Shown: in pieces, positions 24,118 to 33,918 of the stretch | Position numbering within the stretch: the first letter of the stretch is position 1 | Layout: each line of letters starts with the position of its first letter | Assembly (NCBI GenBank): GCA_002559145.1 | Contig: NTXX01000078.1 | Location: 174,881 to 238,880 of the forward strand | Direction: 5' to 3' | Source of the DNA: Bacillus sp. AFS006103 | GTDB lineage: Bacteria; Bacillota; Bacilli; Bacillales; Cytobacillaceae | Length of the DNA stretch: 64,000 nucleotides | Notes under the pieces: model-generated | Told to the model about the DNA's origin: nothing | Database searches by the model: none | Seen by the model: only the letters and a program-made list of their open reading frames with translations | Made by a program: the position numbers and the translations under genes

Positions 24118-25236
24118 CTACTTTAATATTCTGGTTTTCAGCTTAGTAAAATCAACATCAGGATAATAGTTGTTTTTCACAAGGATATTAGGTCCTAAAC
24201 AAGCAACAGCCGGGCAATGACAGCTTAATTCTTTTGCTAAGGCTGATGACTGCCAGGTTTCATATGCATGTAACAGATTTGTAGTCTGAATATTTCCAAG
24301 TGGTGGTGTATCACCGAAATCTGTCACTATAATATCTCCGTTAAAAATATTTACATTCAGTCGCGAACGACCATCAGGGTCATTTCTGACGGTGACATTT
24401 TTACTTTTATACAAGCGTTGAAGGAGAGTTAAATCCTCCTGTTCACTGTTGCATGCATAAAATGGGAGCGTGCCAAACAGCATCCACACCTTTTCATCTC
24501 TGACATCTAGTAAGTGATGGATCGCTTCTCTTATTTCATTAAGTGATAAGGTTTCGAGATTGCTAGCAAAATCGCTTGGGTACATAGGGTGTATTTCATG
24601 TCTCTGGCATAGCATTTCATCTACAATTTGGCGGTGAATTTTTTCTAAATACGGCAGGGTCCGCTTGTTCAACATCGTTTCAGCAGATACCATCACTCCT
24701 GCTTTTACCAGTTCTCGGCTATTTTCTATCATTCTTTTAAAATATTTTTCCCGTTGATCATATGCCGGTTTCCGTTCCATTCGAGCAAAGCCACCTTCGA
24801 CAAAATCATCGACGGTCCCCCAGTTATGCGAGATATGTAAAACATCCAAGTAAGGCACGATTAATCCATAACGATTTAGATCAAGTGTTAAATTAGAATT
24901 AATCTGCGTCCGTACACCGCGCTCATGGGCATATCTTAAAAGGGGTACAACATAATCTTTTACCGAGGATAAGGATAACATCGGTTCTCCTCCAGTAATA
25001 CTAAGTGACCTGAGTGTCGGAATTTCCTCTAATCTTTGGATGAGCAAATCAAGAGGAAGCGCATGTGGATCCTTTGGTTGGAGTGTATAGCCTACAGCAC
25101 AATGCTCACAACGCATATTACAAAGGGTCGTCGTGGTCAATTCAATATTGGTTAACTGAGGCTTTCCATATTGCTCAATATCTAAATAGGCTTCCCATGG
25201 GTCATGTGAAGGGGTAATATTTTTCAATTTCAACAT
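24118..25236 (-). CDS. yfkAB: Radical SAM / CxCxxxxC protein, YfkAB type
   Basis: The 372-residue protein has the radical SAM cluster motif CNMRCEHC (near residue 40), the SITGGEP motif for SAM binding, and a C-terminal CHCPAVAC segment that fits the CxCxxxxC signature naming the YfkAB family of Bacillus. The substrate of this family is unknown to me. It is a single-gene unit with AAGGAG before the ATG and a terminator after it. It is not adjacent to the Cys/Trp peptide gene at 6661, but such enzymes can act in trans. Confidence 0.85.
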   Translation of the reverse strand: MLKLKNITPSHDPWEAYLDIEQYGKPQLTNIELTTTTLCNMRCEHCAVGYTLQPKDPHALPLDLLIQRLEEIPTLRSLSITGGEPMLSLSSVKDYVVPLLRYAHERGVRTQINSNLTLDLNRYGLIVPYLDVLHISHNWGTVDDFVEGGFARMERKPAYDQREKYFKRMIENSRELVKAGVMVSAETMLNKRTLPYLEKIHRQIVDEMLCQRHEIHPMYPSDFASNLETLSLNEIREAIHHLLDVRDEKVWMLFGTLPFYACNSEQEDLTLLQRLYKSKNVTVRNDPDGRSRLNVNIFNGDIIVTDFGDTPPLGNIQTTNLLHAYETWQSSALAKELSCHCPAVACLGPNILVKNNYYPDVDFTKLKTRILK

Positions 25237-25451
25237 AATGACTCCTTAAAATCAGTCTTCAAAAAACTTCTACATTATAACTGAATTATGGGTGTTATTG
25301 CTATTTTTAACCATTACAAATGTTTATGTTTTAAAAAATGTAATTATTCTAAGCTTGTTTAATGAAAAATTTACCTACTAATACATAACCACAGCACTTT
25401 GGATAAAAAATAAACGGATAAATCTAATTGCGAATGGTGGGTGGGATTGAC

Positions 25452-26252
25452 ATGGAAATGCAGCCTTTAGGAGAAGCCGAGAAACTCGCCCTCAAAAAGA
25501 TGAAAATCTTTCGGCAAAGCATCCTTCGTTATATTTTACGGGCGGCGCTTGCCAGTATGTTTATTGGCTTCGGGGTCATTGTAGCATTTAAAACAGGGAA
25601 CTTCTTTTATGTTAAGGATAACCCGTTTGCCTATCCGATGGCGGCACTTACCTTCGGAGCTGCCATTATTTTAATTGCCTATGGCGGTGGTGATTTGTTT
25701 ACCGGTAATACGTTTTATTACACCTATGCCGCACTGCGCAAGAAAATGACCTGGATAGACATTGTAAAACTTTGGATTTGTAGTTACGCGGGTAACATTC
25801 TCGGTGCGGCGGTTTTTGCCTTTATTATTTTTACTACGGGACTTTATGAAAGTTCCGAGGTTAACGGCTTTTTACTCCATGTTGTGGAAATAAAGATGCA
25901 AGTGCCAATAACACAGTTATTTTTCCGAGCCATTCTCTGTAATTGGCTTGTCTGCATGGCCTTTTTTCTTCCGATGGGGTTAAAAGGAGACGGACCGAAA
26001 ATGTTTGCGATGATGCTATTTGTCTTTTGTTTCTTTATTTCCGGGTATGAACATAGCATCGCTAATATGTGTACGTTTGCCATTGCCTTAGTTTTAAACC
26101 ATCCAGGGACGATTTCTTGGGGTGGAGTCATCCACAATCTAGTCCCAGTGACAATCGGAAACCTGATTGGCGGCGCTGTTTTCATGGCAATGATGTACTA
26201 TTATGCCAATAAGCCATTTTTAGATGAATATGATAAAGAACAGGGCAGCTAA
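25452..26252 (+). CDS. Formate/nitrite transporter family channel
   Basis: The 266-residue protein has six membrane helices and the FNT signatures GGGDLFTGNTFYY and NWLVCMAFFLPMG, with GYEHSIANM carrying the conserved pore histidine. FNT proteins move formate, nitrite or related small anions. With a nitrate reductase-like operon and a nitric oxide reductase elsewhere in the window, nitrite is a plausible substrate, but formate is equally possible. ATG 25452 has GGTGGG upstream; a second ATG two codons later is possible. Confidence 0.85.
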   Translation: MEMQPLGEAEKLALKKMKIFRQSILRYILRAALASMFIGFGVIVAFKTGNFFYVKDNPFAYPMAALTFGAAIILIAYGGGDLFTGNTFYYTYAALRKKMTWIDIVKLWICSYAGNILGAAVFAFIIFTTGLYESSEVNGFLLHVVEIKMQVPITQLFFRAILCNWLVCMAFFLPMGLKGDGPKMFAMMLFVFCFFISGYEHSIANMCTFAIALVLNHPGTISWGGVIHNLVPVTIGNLIGGAVFMAMMYYYANKPFLDEYDKEQGS

Positions 26253-26275
26253 GTTTATTCGCTGCCCTGTTCTTT
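26235..26275. terminator. Terminator overlapping end of FNT gene
   Basis: AAAGAACAGGGCAGC and GCTGCCCTGTTCTTT form a perfect 15-base stem; the left arm encodes the last residues of the transporter. Confidence 0.85.
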
Positions 26276-26409
26276 AATAAAGTGTGATATCGACAAATTC
26301 CCGGGGAAATATCAACAATATAACAGGGATATCGACAACTATTATGAATATTCTAAAAATACAATTAAATGTAATATTTCTCAGATATGTGCCTTTTCTT
26401 AAGCAAAAC

Positions 26410-28545
26410 CTATTTCTTTTTACTGATAAAATAAACATAGGCTTTGATCATAAAATAACTTACTTCCTCTGGAAGCAGTTCCTTGATTGGTTTGAGGCGG
26501 TCCCGTCCTGCTTCTACCAAAGCATTTTCTAAAAGCGGCATATATTCTGCTGGAATATATTTGCTAAAATCGACGGCTAAACCTTGTTGCGCACATTGAA
26601 GTAGGTGGGTCTCAACTGTGCTAACCGCTAAATCCCGCTGCTCGGCAATCTCCGCAATCGAAAAATTTCCCTGATGTAGTTTTAATGTCTCCAAATGAGA
26701 GTCAGTTACCCCTGCTTTTTTGGCAGGTTTCTTTGGAGCTTTCTCAACAGGAATCAACTCACTTTGATAATCTACATTAGTTTCACAAAAGGTACGAATG
26801 GCTTGAATAAATTCAAGACCATATTTTTTAAGCTTCAGTTCTCCTACACCGCTGACGTGTAAAAATTCTTCTGTCGACTTCGGCAGTTTCGCACACATAT
26901 CCTTTAGGGAAGCATCAGAGAAAATCACAAACGGAGGTACCTTTTCTGTTTCAGCAATCTGCCTCCGCACCTCTCTTAATACTTCAAACAATGGGTCATC
27001 CTTCGATACTTGTTTAACCTGTACCGTTTCACGGCGATGAACCTGCTCCTTACCTAACAAGATATCTTTCCCTTTTGGTGAAACGAACAGGGTTGGAAAT
27101 TGCCCTTGTTCGATCGCAATTAACTCCTGTGATATCAGAAATTCAATAAAGTCACTAACCTCCTTTGAACTTCTATCCTTCATGATTCCATAGGTCGGAA
27201 GCCTGTCGAAGCCCATTTCTGTGACTTTTTTATTTTTCGAGCCGGTTAACACTTGTGCCGTGATCGTTTTTCCAAACCGCTGCCCCATCCGGATCACGCA
27301 AGACATCACCATTTGTGCTTCTTTCGTTACATCGATGCTTGTCCTCGTGTCCAAGCAGTTGCCGCATCTGCCGCACGGTTCAGTCTCAGTTTCGCCAAAG
27401 TATTTTAAAATAAATTCCTGGAGACAGTTTTCCGTATGGCAATAATCAACCATTTGCTGGAGCTTTGCTAACTCTTGTGTCATTCGGCTTCGGTCACTAG
27501 ATTGATCAATGAGAAAGCGCTGAATTTGCACATCCTGTGAGGAATGAAGAAGAATACATTCACTTTTGAGACCATCCCTGCCTGCACGACCCGCTTCCTG
27601 ATAATAGCTCTCCATGTTTTTGGGCTGCTGATAGTGGACTACATAACGGATATTGGATTTATCAATTCCCATCCCAAAGGCAGAAGTAGCAACCATAACT
27701 GTTGCTTTATCTTCTAAAAATCGTTCTTGTTCCCTGTTCCGCTCGACATCCCCCATCCCGGCATGATAACGAGCCGCCTTAATGTTGGCTTTGAGCAATT
27801 TTTCGTATATTTGGTCAACATTTTTCCTAGTTGCTGCATAAATAATGCCTGCTTCTTTTTCATTCTTTTTTAGATAGTCTTTTAGATACTTATCCCGGTC
27901 CTGTCCCTTGATAACGGTAAAGGACAGATTTTCCCGCTCAAATCCAGTAATTATCGTATTTTCTTCATTAATGTCTAAGAGATTGCAAATATCCTCGCGA
28001 ACCTTTGGAGTCGCGGTCGCAGTTAGGGCTAAGACCATTGGCCTTTGCGGCAGGCTGTTAATTAATTGTTGAATATGGCGATAGCTTGGCCGAAAATCGT
28101 GGCCCCATTGCGAAATACAGTGGGCCTCGTCCACAGCTACAAGCGGGATGTCCATGCTGTAAAGGTCTTCCATAAATTCTCGTGATTCCAATCGTTCAGG
28201 GGCAATATATAGTAGCTTGTAATTTCCCTGAATGGCTTCATGCATCCGCTTATTTGCTTCACTGTAACTTAACGAACTGTTGATAAATGTGGCGGGAATA
28301 CCGACTTGAATGAGGGCATCTACCTGGTCTTTCATTAAAGAAATCAGTGGGGAAATGACAATCGTGGTACCTGACAAAACAAGTGCAGGAATTTGATAAC
28401 AAATGGATTTCCCGCCGCCCGTTGGCATGACAGTAATAGTGTTTTCGCCGGATAAAACGGAACGAATGGCCTGCTCTTGGCCTGTCCTGAAGGAGCTATA
28501 ACCAAAGTGGGATTCTAGTAAGGGAAGTGCCTTTTCAAACAACAT
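26410..28545 (-). CDS. recQ: ATP-dependent DNA helicase RecQ
   Basis: The 711-residue protein has the RecQ helicase core: FGYSSFRTGQEQAI (motif 0), MPTGGGKSICYQIPAL (Walker A), VDEAHCISQWGHDFRPSY (DEAH box), and QEAGRAGRDG. These are followed by the zinc-binding cysteines (CLQEFIL...CGRCGNC), an RQC winged helix, an HRDC domain at about 515-595, and a C-terminal helix-turn-helix-like extension. The length fits the longer Bacillus RecQ. It unwinds DNA during recombination and repair. GAAAGGAGG precedes the ATG. Confidence 0.92.
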   Translation of the reverse strand: MLFEKALPLLESHFGYSSFRTGQEQAIRSVLSGENTITVMPTGGGKSICYQIPALVLSGTTIVISPLISLMKDQVDALIQVGIPATFINSSLSYSEANKRMHEAIQGNYKLLYIAPERLESREFMEDLYSMDIPLVAVDEAHCISQWGHDFRPSYRHIQQLINSLPQRPMVLALTATATPKVREDICNLLDINEENTIITGFERENLSFTVIKGQDRDKYLKDYLKKNEKEAGIIYAATRKNVDQIYEKLLKANIKAARYHAGMGDVERNREQERFLEDKATVMVATSAFGMGIDKSNIRYVVHYQQPKNMESYYQEAGRAGRDGLKSECILLHSSQDVQIQRFLIDQSSDRSRMTQELAKLQQMVDYCHTENCLQEFILKYFGETETEPCGRCGNCLDTRTSIDVTKEAQMVMSCVIRMGQRFGKTITAQVLTGSKNKKVTEMGFDRLPTYGIMKDRSSKEVSDFIEFLISQELIAIEQGQFPTLFVSPKGKDILLGKEQVHRRETVQVKQVSKDDPLFEVLREVRRQIAETEKVPPFVIFSDASLKDMCAKLPKSTEEFLHVSGVGELKLKKYGLEFIQAIRTFCETNVDYQSELIPVEKAPKKPAKKAGVTDSHLETLKLHQGNFSIAEIAEQRDLAVSTVETHLLQCAQQGLAVDFSKYIPAEYMPLLENALVEAGRDRLKPIKELLPEEVSYFMIKAYVYFISKKK

Positions 28546-28686
28546 TTTTCCTCCTTTCGAAACATAAATAATCTATCAAACTAATGATCAACTTACTCTA
28601 TTATACTGCTTGTTCTTGAATTTTCAAAAGGCATTTATGATCCTAGGTTGGTCATTATATAAAAGAAAAAACGTTTAACAAAGAAA

Positions 28687-28712
28687 AGACTGCCAAATTT
28701 TTGTGGCAGTCT
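28687..28712. terminator. Terminator of acyl-CoA operon
   Basis: AGACTGCCA and TGGCAGTCT form a perfect nine-base stem; on the minus strand TTTTCTTTG follows. It ends the 33866-28724 operon. Confidence 0.8.
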
Positions 28713-28723
28713 AGTTTCTCTTT

Positions 28724-29818
28724 TTAAATCAAAATATTATTTAGTATTTCATCCCTGTGCTCATTTTTTTGAGGCGGCGGGGCAACTGACTCCAACTCAA
28801 GGTCACTGTGCATTTTCACCTGATAGTCTCCCCATGAAGAAGCAAAGATAAGCTCTTTTTCTCTAAAGTAGGGATTCGTGCTTAATTCCCCAATTTCCAA
28901 TACTGGTGCCATACAGCAATCTACCTTTTGGGCAAATTCAATCCATTCATAAAAGGTTTTACTTTTAAAAAGTACCATGAGTTCCTGAAAAATAGGGTTG
29001 GCATCATCTGTTGCGGAAAAATGTGCACTGTTCCATTCTTCATGTCCGTGAGCCTGGCAAAAATTAGCCCAAAATTTCGGCTCAAGTGCGCCAAGGCTCA
29101 TGTAGCGTCCATCCCTTGTTTCATAAAGGGCGTAGGAAATGATGCTGCCGTTAAGAACCTTAATGCCAGTTCCTTCACCGTCTTCTTTTTCAACCATAAT
29201 ATGGTTGCCTAATAATGACACCAGTTGGTCAGTGATGGAAATCGAATGATAACTTCCTTTTCCTGTTAGGACTCTTGAAATGAGCCCTGCTAGAATCCGT
29301 TCATTAGCCGCAAAACCACCTATATAATCGCCAAGCGTAATCGACGGGTGGACCGGTTTGCAGGTTCTATCCTTGAATTGGGCTAAAACCCCGCTTAATG
29401 CCATATAATTGAGGTCATGGTTCCCCAGTTTACTTAACGACCCCTTTTGTCCATATCCTGAAATCGAGCAGTAGATGATATCAGGTTTTACAGTTCGAAC
29501 GGCCTCATATCCTAAACCAAGCTTTTCCATGACACCTGGTCTAAAGCTTTCAAGAACGACATCTGCATTTGCTATTAATTTAAGCGCGGTGTCGAAACCT
29601 TCTTTCTCCTTTAAGTTAAGACTGATGCTTTTTTTCTGACGATTGTTTGCAAGAAAAACAAGGCCATTCCCCTGTTCGGAAATTCCCATATGCCGGGCGG
29701 GATCCCCTTCTGGCGGCTCCACTTTAATAATTTCTGCACCAAGTTCTGCAAGTCGTAAGGTTGCGAAAGGACCAGGCAAATAGTTGGTAAAATCAATGAC
29801 TTTTATACCTTTTAACAT
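28724..29818 (-). CDS. Family III CoA-transferase / CaiB-BaiF
   Basis: The 364-residue protein matches CaiB/BaiF/Frc-type CoA-transferases and alpha-methylacyl-CoA racemases: MLKGIKVIDFTNYLPGPFAT at the N-terminus, ELGAEIIKVEPPEGDP, and LESFRPGVMEKLGLGYE. It probably moves CoA to a branched or hydroxylated acid, or racemises a methyl-branched acyl-CoA. ATG 29818 was chosen, with GAGGG eight bases upstream. It is the last gene of an operon with acyl-CoA ligase, thiolase and acyl-CoA dehydrogenase. Confidence 0.85.
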   Translation of the reverse strand: MLKGIKVIDFTNYLPGPFATLRLAELGAEIIKVEPPEGDPARHMGISEQGNGLVFLANNRQKKSISLNLKEKEGFDTALKLIANADVVLESFRPGVMEKLGLGYEAVRTVKPDIIYCSISGYGQKGSLSKLGNHDLNYMALSGVLAQFKDRTCKPVHPSITLGDYIGGFAANERILAGLISRVLTGKGSYHSISITDQLVSLLGNHIMVEKEDGEGTGIKVLNGSIISYALYETRDGRYMSLGALEPKFWANFCQAHGHEEWNSAHFSATDDANPIFQELMVLFKSKTFYEWIEFAQKVDCCMAPVLEIGELSTNPYFREKELIFASSWGDYQVKMHSDLELESVAPPPQKNEHRDEILNNILI

Positions 29819-29833
29819 AGTCAAGACCCTCTT

Positions 29834-31408
29834 TTACGAATTTGTAGTACCTGGGGTAAATAGCTCCTCCAATTGTTTTCTCAAGACAAACTTCATGATT
29901 TTTCCACTGGCATTCCGTGGCAGCGTTTCACAGAAAATGTATTTCCGCGGGCGTTTGTAATTGGCAAGCTGATTGCTGTTTATGCAGTATATATCCAGTT
30001 CTTCATTAGTTACCTTCGGATCCTTTTTCACCACAAAGGCAGTTACAGTCTCGCCCCAGCGGTCATTTGGCTGGCCAACGACTGCCACATCAAGGACTGC
30101 TGGGTGAGCATGCAAGAGGTCTTCGACTTCCCTTGGATAGATATTCTCCCCGCCACTGATAATCATGTCATCGACACGGTCATTGACATAAAGATAGCCC
30201 TCGTCATCGAGATAACCGATATCTCCCGAATGGTACCACCCTTTATACAATGCTTTTTCCGTCGCTTCTTCACGGTTGAAATAACCAACCATCATACATG
30301 GTCCTTGCACAATAATCTCACCGGTTTCACCCACTGGAACGACATCATCAGGATCTGATGGACCGTCTTCTCTCGTGCGGACGACCCGAATATCGTGACT
30401 TAGGGCAGCCTGCCCTGCAGAACCTGCTTTCCTTAGTTGATCCATCTCCGATAGGAAGGTAATCGCCGGACCCATTTCGGTCATTCCATAGGCTTGAACG
30501 AGCGAAATTCCCAGGTTATCATGGAGCGCATGAACTAGTGATGGGGCCATAGGAGCGGCGCCATATAAACCAAGCTGTAGGCTGGATAAGTCATACTTGC
30601 TTAGGTCCTCTTGGAGGAGCATGTTCCACATCGTTGGTGCCGCAAAGAACTTTGAAATTTTCTCTTGTTCAATTAATTGAAGGATCGATTTTGGATTAAA
30701 TTGATGCAGTATGACATTACTTGCCCCTGCATGAATCCTTGGCAGAAAGGCGCAATGGAGTTCCGCGCAATGGAACATAGGCGCAGTAACAAGTCCCACG
30801 TCCTCCGCACGAAGCTTGCACGAAGCAATACAGAAGACACTTTGGTCCACCATATTGCGGTGGGTATGCATGACCCCTTTCGGCCTTCCCGTTGTCCCGC
30901 TGGTATAGATGAATGCGTATAGATCGGTTTCCTTTACGTCCGCCTGGACATCCTCGGTTGATGAAGCGGCTAGTTTTTCCTGATAGCTAGCCGCATAAGC
31001 GGGTGCTCCCGAATCAATGAACCAGAAGGTGGTCTTGTCGAAACGATTGGCAATTGCTGAGACAATAGGTTCTAAAGCTTTTTCAAAAAGAACAACCTTT
31101 GGGGTGGCATCAGAAAGAATATAGGCAACTTCTTCAGGTGTTAACCTAAAATTAATTGGATTGAAGATCGCACCGATTTTCGCACAGGCGAAAAAGGTTG
31201 TCCCTAATTCTTCGGTGTTAAACATGAAGGTGGAAACACGGTCGCCTTTTTGTACCCCCTCTTTCAGGAGGGCGTTGGCAAGACGATTCACCTGCTCGCT
31301 CCATTCCTTATAGGTGTAGCGGACATTTTTTCTGACATCGTAAATCGCTTGTTTGTTCGGATACTTTTTTACCGTTAAATCAAAGATTTTTCCAATCGTT
31401 GTCGTCAT
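29834..31408 (-). CDS. Long/medium-chain acyl-CoA ligase (AMP-forming)
   Basis: The 524-residue enzyme has the adenylation motif YTSGTTGRPKGVMHTH, the YGMTEMGP motif, GWYHSGDIGYLDDEGYLYVNDR, and the C-terminal lysine motif RNASGKIMK. It activates a carboxylic acid to its CoA thioester by way of an acyl-adenylate. It is co-transcribed with the thiolase and the CoA-transferase. It shares family but not close identity with the second ligase at 34107-35630. Confidence 0.87.
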   Translation of the reverse strand: MTTTIGKIFDLTVKKYPNKQAIYDVRKNVRYTYKEWSEQVNRLANALLKEGVQKGDRVSTFMFNTEELGTTFFACAKIGAIFNPINFRLTPEEVAYILSDATPKVVLFEKALEPIVSAIANRFDKTTFWFIDSGAPAYAASYQEKLAASSTEDVQADVKETDLYAFIYTSGTTGRPKGVMHTHRNMVDQSVFCIASCKLRAEDVGLVTAPMFHCAELHCAFLPRIHAGASNVILHQFNPKSILQLIEQEKISKFFAAPTMWNMLLQEDLSKYDLSSLQLGLYGAAPMAPSLVHALHDNLGISLVQAYGMTEMGPAITFLSEMDQLRKAGSAGQAALSHDIRVVRTREDGPSDPDDVVPVGETGEIIVQGPCMMVGYFNREEATEKALYKGWYHSGDIGYLDDEGYLYVNDRVDDMIISGGENIYPREVEDLLHAHPAVLDVAVVGQPNDRWGETVTAFVVKKDPKVTNEELDIYCINSNQLANYKRPRKYIFCETLPRNASGKIMKFVLRKQLEELFTPGTTNS

Positions 31409-31454
31409 TGAATCGCCTCCATTACTGAAACTTTTATTGTCCTTCGTAAGTTTT

Positions 31455-31538
31455 GCTGGTTTATTAGCGAATTTAGATGGTTTATCAGCAAATTTCTGAG
31501 TCCAATTAGCGAATTTAAGTGGTCTATCAGCGAATCTA
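31455..31538. repeat. Four tandem 21-base degenerate repeats
   Basis: Four consecutive 21-base units (31455, 31476, 31497, 31518) share the core TTATYAGCGAATTTA. They fill most of the 140-base gap between acyl-CoA ligase and thiolase genes. The unit length is a multiple of three, but no ribosome site or start precedes it. Confidence 0.75.
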
Positions 31539-31548
31539 AATAACTCTC

Positions 31549-32706
31549 TTATTCTAAACGCTCAATGATTGTTGCATTTGCCATACCATGGCCTTCGCAC
31601 ATCGTTTGTAAGCCGTAGCGTCCGCCGGTCCGCTCCAACTCATGCATCATCGTCACCATTAGACGCGCACCACTGCCGCCTAACGGATGACCAAGGGCAA
31701 TCGCTCCGCCATTTGGATTTAGTTTTGCAGGATCCGCACCTGTCTCTTTCAACCAAGCAAGCGGGACAGAGGCGAAGGCTTCATTAACTTCAAACACATC
31801 AATTTCATCAATCGACAAGCCAGACTTTTCCAGTGCCTTTTGTGTAGCCGGTATCGGTCCTGTCAACATTAAAGTTGGATCCGAGCCTACCACCACCCGG
31901 GTGTGAACACGGAAGCGCGGTTTCAAACCAAGCTCTTCAGCCTTTTTGCGGGACATAAGTAATAAGGCAGCCGACCCGTCACTTATTTGACTGGAATTTC
32001 CGGCATGAATCACTCCATCTTCTTTAAAGGAAGTGCGGAGGCCAGCCAAGGCTTCTAAAGATGTTCCTTTTCTTGGACCGGAATCATCCTTGACGATAGT
32101 CGTTGTCCCGTCTGGAAGCTTTACCTCAAGTGGGAAAATTTCTTTTGAAAAATAACCTTCCTCCTGTGCCTTTAGTGCTTTTTGATGACTTTCAAGGGAA
32201 AATCGATCAAGTTCTTCACGGGTAAATCCGTAGTTTTCAGCAATCCGCTCGGCCGACAATCCCTGATGAATCATTTCATACTTCGACCGTAAATTAGGAC
32301 TAAATGGTTCCTCGACACCTTTGTAGTTGGACCCCATCGGAACACGAGACATGCTTTCGATACCGCCGGCAATCACCACGTCCATATCACCAGCCAGAAT
32401 GGCTTGAGTAGCGAAATGCACGGCTTGCTGACTTGAACCACATTGACGGTCAATCGTTGTACCCGGCACTTCGATTGGAAATCCGGCAATTAGCGCAGCC
32501 ACTCTGGCTATATCGCCTGCTTGTTCCCCCGCTTGGGTTACACACCCCCAAATGACATCATCTACAATCGCCGGGTCGATCCCCGCTCGATTGACTAGTT
32601 CCTTTAATGTCAGCGCTGACAAATCATCGGGACGAATATCTTTCAACACGCCATTTCTTCTTCCTACCGGTGTACGTACACCTTCAACAATGACTACTTC
32701 TCGCAT
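31549..32706 (-). CDS. Acetyl-CoA acyltransferase (thiolase)
   Basis: The 385-residue enzyme has the acyl-accepting cysteine in TTIDRQCGSSQQAVHFA (near residue 88), the GGAIALGHPLGGSGAR motif, and the C-terminal catalytic cysteine in MCEGHGMANATI. It performs the last step of beta-oxidation. ATG 32706 is preceded by GAGGAAG. It lies 14 bases after the acyl-CoA dehydrogenase gene. Confidence 0.92.
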   Translation of the reverse strand: MREVVIVEGVRTPVGRRNGVLKDIRPDDLSALTLKELVNRAGIDPAIVDDVIWGCVTQAGEQAGDIARVAALIAGFPIEVPGTTIDRQCGSSQQAVHFATQAILAGDMDVVIAGGIESMSRVPMGSNYKGVEEPFSPNLRSKYEMIHQGLSAERIAENYGFTREELDRFSLESHQKALKAQEEGYFSKEIFPLEVKLPDGTTTIVKDDSGPRKGTSLEALAGLRTSFKEDGVIHAGNSSQISDGSAALLLMSRKKAEELGLKPRFRVHTRVVVGSDPTLMLTGPIPATQKALEKSGLSIDEIDVFEVNEAFASVPLAWLKETGADPAKLNPNGGAIALGHPLGGSGARLMVTMMHELERTGGRYGLQTMCEGHGMANATIIERLE

Positions 32707-32720
32707 CAATATCTTCCTCT

Positions 32721-33866
32721 CTATAATCCTAGATTTTTCGCAATGATTGTTTTCATTATTTCGTTGGTGCCGGCGTAAATGCTGGAAACTGGAATATCAC
32801 GGAATCTTCTCGCAATCTCGTATTCTTCCATATATCCATAGCCGCCATGAAGCTGCATACATTCTGCGGCAATCTTCTTCGCGATATCGGTCAGCTTCCA
32901 TTTTGCCATCGAGACCTTCGTTACGACGTTTTTCCCTTCAATATGCTCAGCAATTAGCTGATCTAAAAAAACTCTGCCCATTTCAATATCTGTAGCCATT
33001 TCCACAATTTTAAACTGTGTGTTTTGGAACTGGCTGATTGGTTTTCCGAACGCTTCTCTTGATTTTACATAGTCCATTGTCATTTTGAGCATCACTTCTG
33101 AGGCTGTTTGAGCTCCAATCGCAACAAGAAGCCGTTCCTGTTGGAGTTTTTCCATTAAATAAAGAAACCCTTTGCCTTCCTCCCCAAGCAGGTTCTCCTT
33201 CGGAACTCGGCAATCTTCAAAAATTAATTCCGCTGTATCTTGGCAATGGAGGCCAACTTTGTTTAACTTTCTCCCCCGTGAAAATCCGGGTGCATCTCTT
33301 TCAATAACGAGAAGGCTTACCCCTTTATGCTTTGGAACCGCATTTAGATCCGTTTTTACCGCGACAACGATGAGGTCGGACTGAATCCCATTCGTAATGA
33401 ACGTCTTTTGTCCATTAACGATATAGTGGTCACCATCCAACTTTGCCGTTGTTTTAATATTGGCAAGGTCTGAACCTGTACCCGGTTCCGTCATCGCAAT
33501 TGCAGTAATGATTTCTCCTGTAACGCACTTTGGCAGCCAGCGCTGTTTTTGCTTTTCTGTTCCATAGGCGGTGATGTAAGGGACAACAATATCATTGTGG
33601 AGACCAATTCCGATTAGCCCTGAGCCCACTCGTTCCAGTTCCTCATTAATGACGACCGCAAATCCCCAATCAACCTCGCTCCCACCGTATTCCTCATCGA
33701 TATCTGGACAGAGGAAACCATGTTCGCCCATCTTTTTCCAGAAGGAGCGTGGAATCATTCGGTCCTCCTCCCACTGCTCATAAAAGGGATATGCTTCTTT
33801 GTCCAAAAACTTGCGTAATGATTTACGAAAAATTTCATGATCTTCATTTAAATAGGGATGTTTCAT
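32721..33866 (-). CDS. Acyl-CoA dehydrogenase
   Basis: The 381-residue flavoenzyme has the family motifs AIAMTEPGTGSDLANIKTTA (FAD/substrate), the catalytic base region LHGGYGYMEEYEIARRFRD near residue 345, and IYAGTNEIMK at the C-terminus. It introduces the alpha-beta double bond of acyl-CoA. It is the first gene of an operon running to the CoA-transferase at 28724. A consensus cre site is 24 bases before the ATG, so CcpA repression is likely. Confidence 0.9.
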   Translation of the reverse strand: MKHPYLNEDHEIFRKSLRKFLDKEAYPFYEQWEEDRMIPRSFWKKMGEHGFLCPDIDEEYGGSEVDWGFAVVINEELERVGSGLIGIGLHNDIVVPYITAYGTEKQKQRWLPKCVTGEIITAIAMTEPGTGSDLANIKTTAKLDGDHYIVNGQKTFITNGIQSDLIVVAVKTDLNAVPKHKGVSLLVIERDAPGFSRGRKLNKVGLHCQDTAELIFEDCRVPKENLLGEEGKGFLYLMEKLQQERLLVAIGAQTASEVMLKMTMDYVKSREAFGKPISQFQNTQFKIVEMATDIEMGRVFLDQLIAEHIEGKNVVTKVSMAKWKLTDIAKKIAAECMQLHGGYGYMEEYEIARRFRDIPVSSIYAGTNEIMKTIIAKNLGL

Positions 33867-33889
33867 TCAAATGTGCCTCTCTTTCGATT

Positions 33890-33903
33890 TGATAACGGTT
33901 ACA
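33890..33903. promoter_or_regulatory. Catabolite-responsive element (cre)
   Basis: TGTAACCGTTATCA on the minus strand matches the CcpA consensus TGWAANCGNTNWCA at every defined position. It is located between the start of the acyl-CoA dehydrogenase gene and its likely promoter. Confidence 0.65.
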
Positions 33904-33918
33904 TTTTTTTAAAAGTAT

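Noticed and set aside
24118..25236. Radical SAM gene as maturase of the Cys/Trp peptide
   Set aside because: It is 17 kb away, carries the YfkAB CxCxxxxC signature, lacks a SPASM-like peptide-modifying tail I could recognise, and forms its own unit.
26284..26532. Plus-strand frame of 82 codons after the FNT gene
   Set aside because: It mostly overlaps recQ on the other strand and has no ribosome site; judged a shadow.
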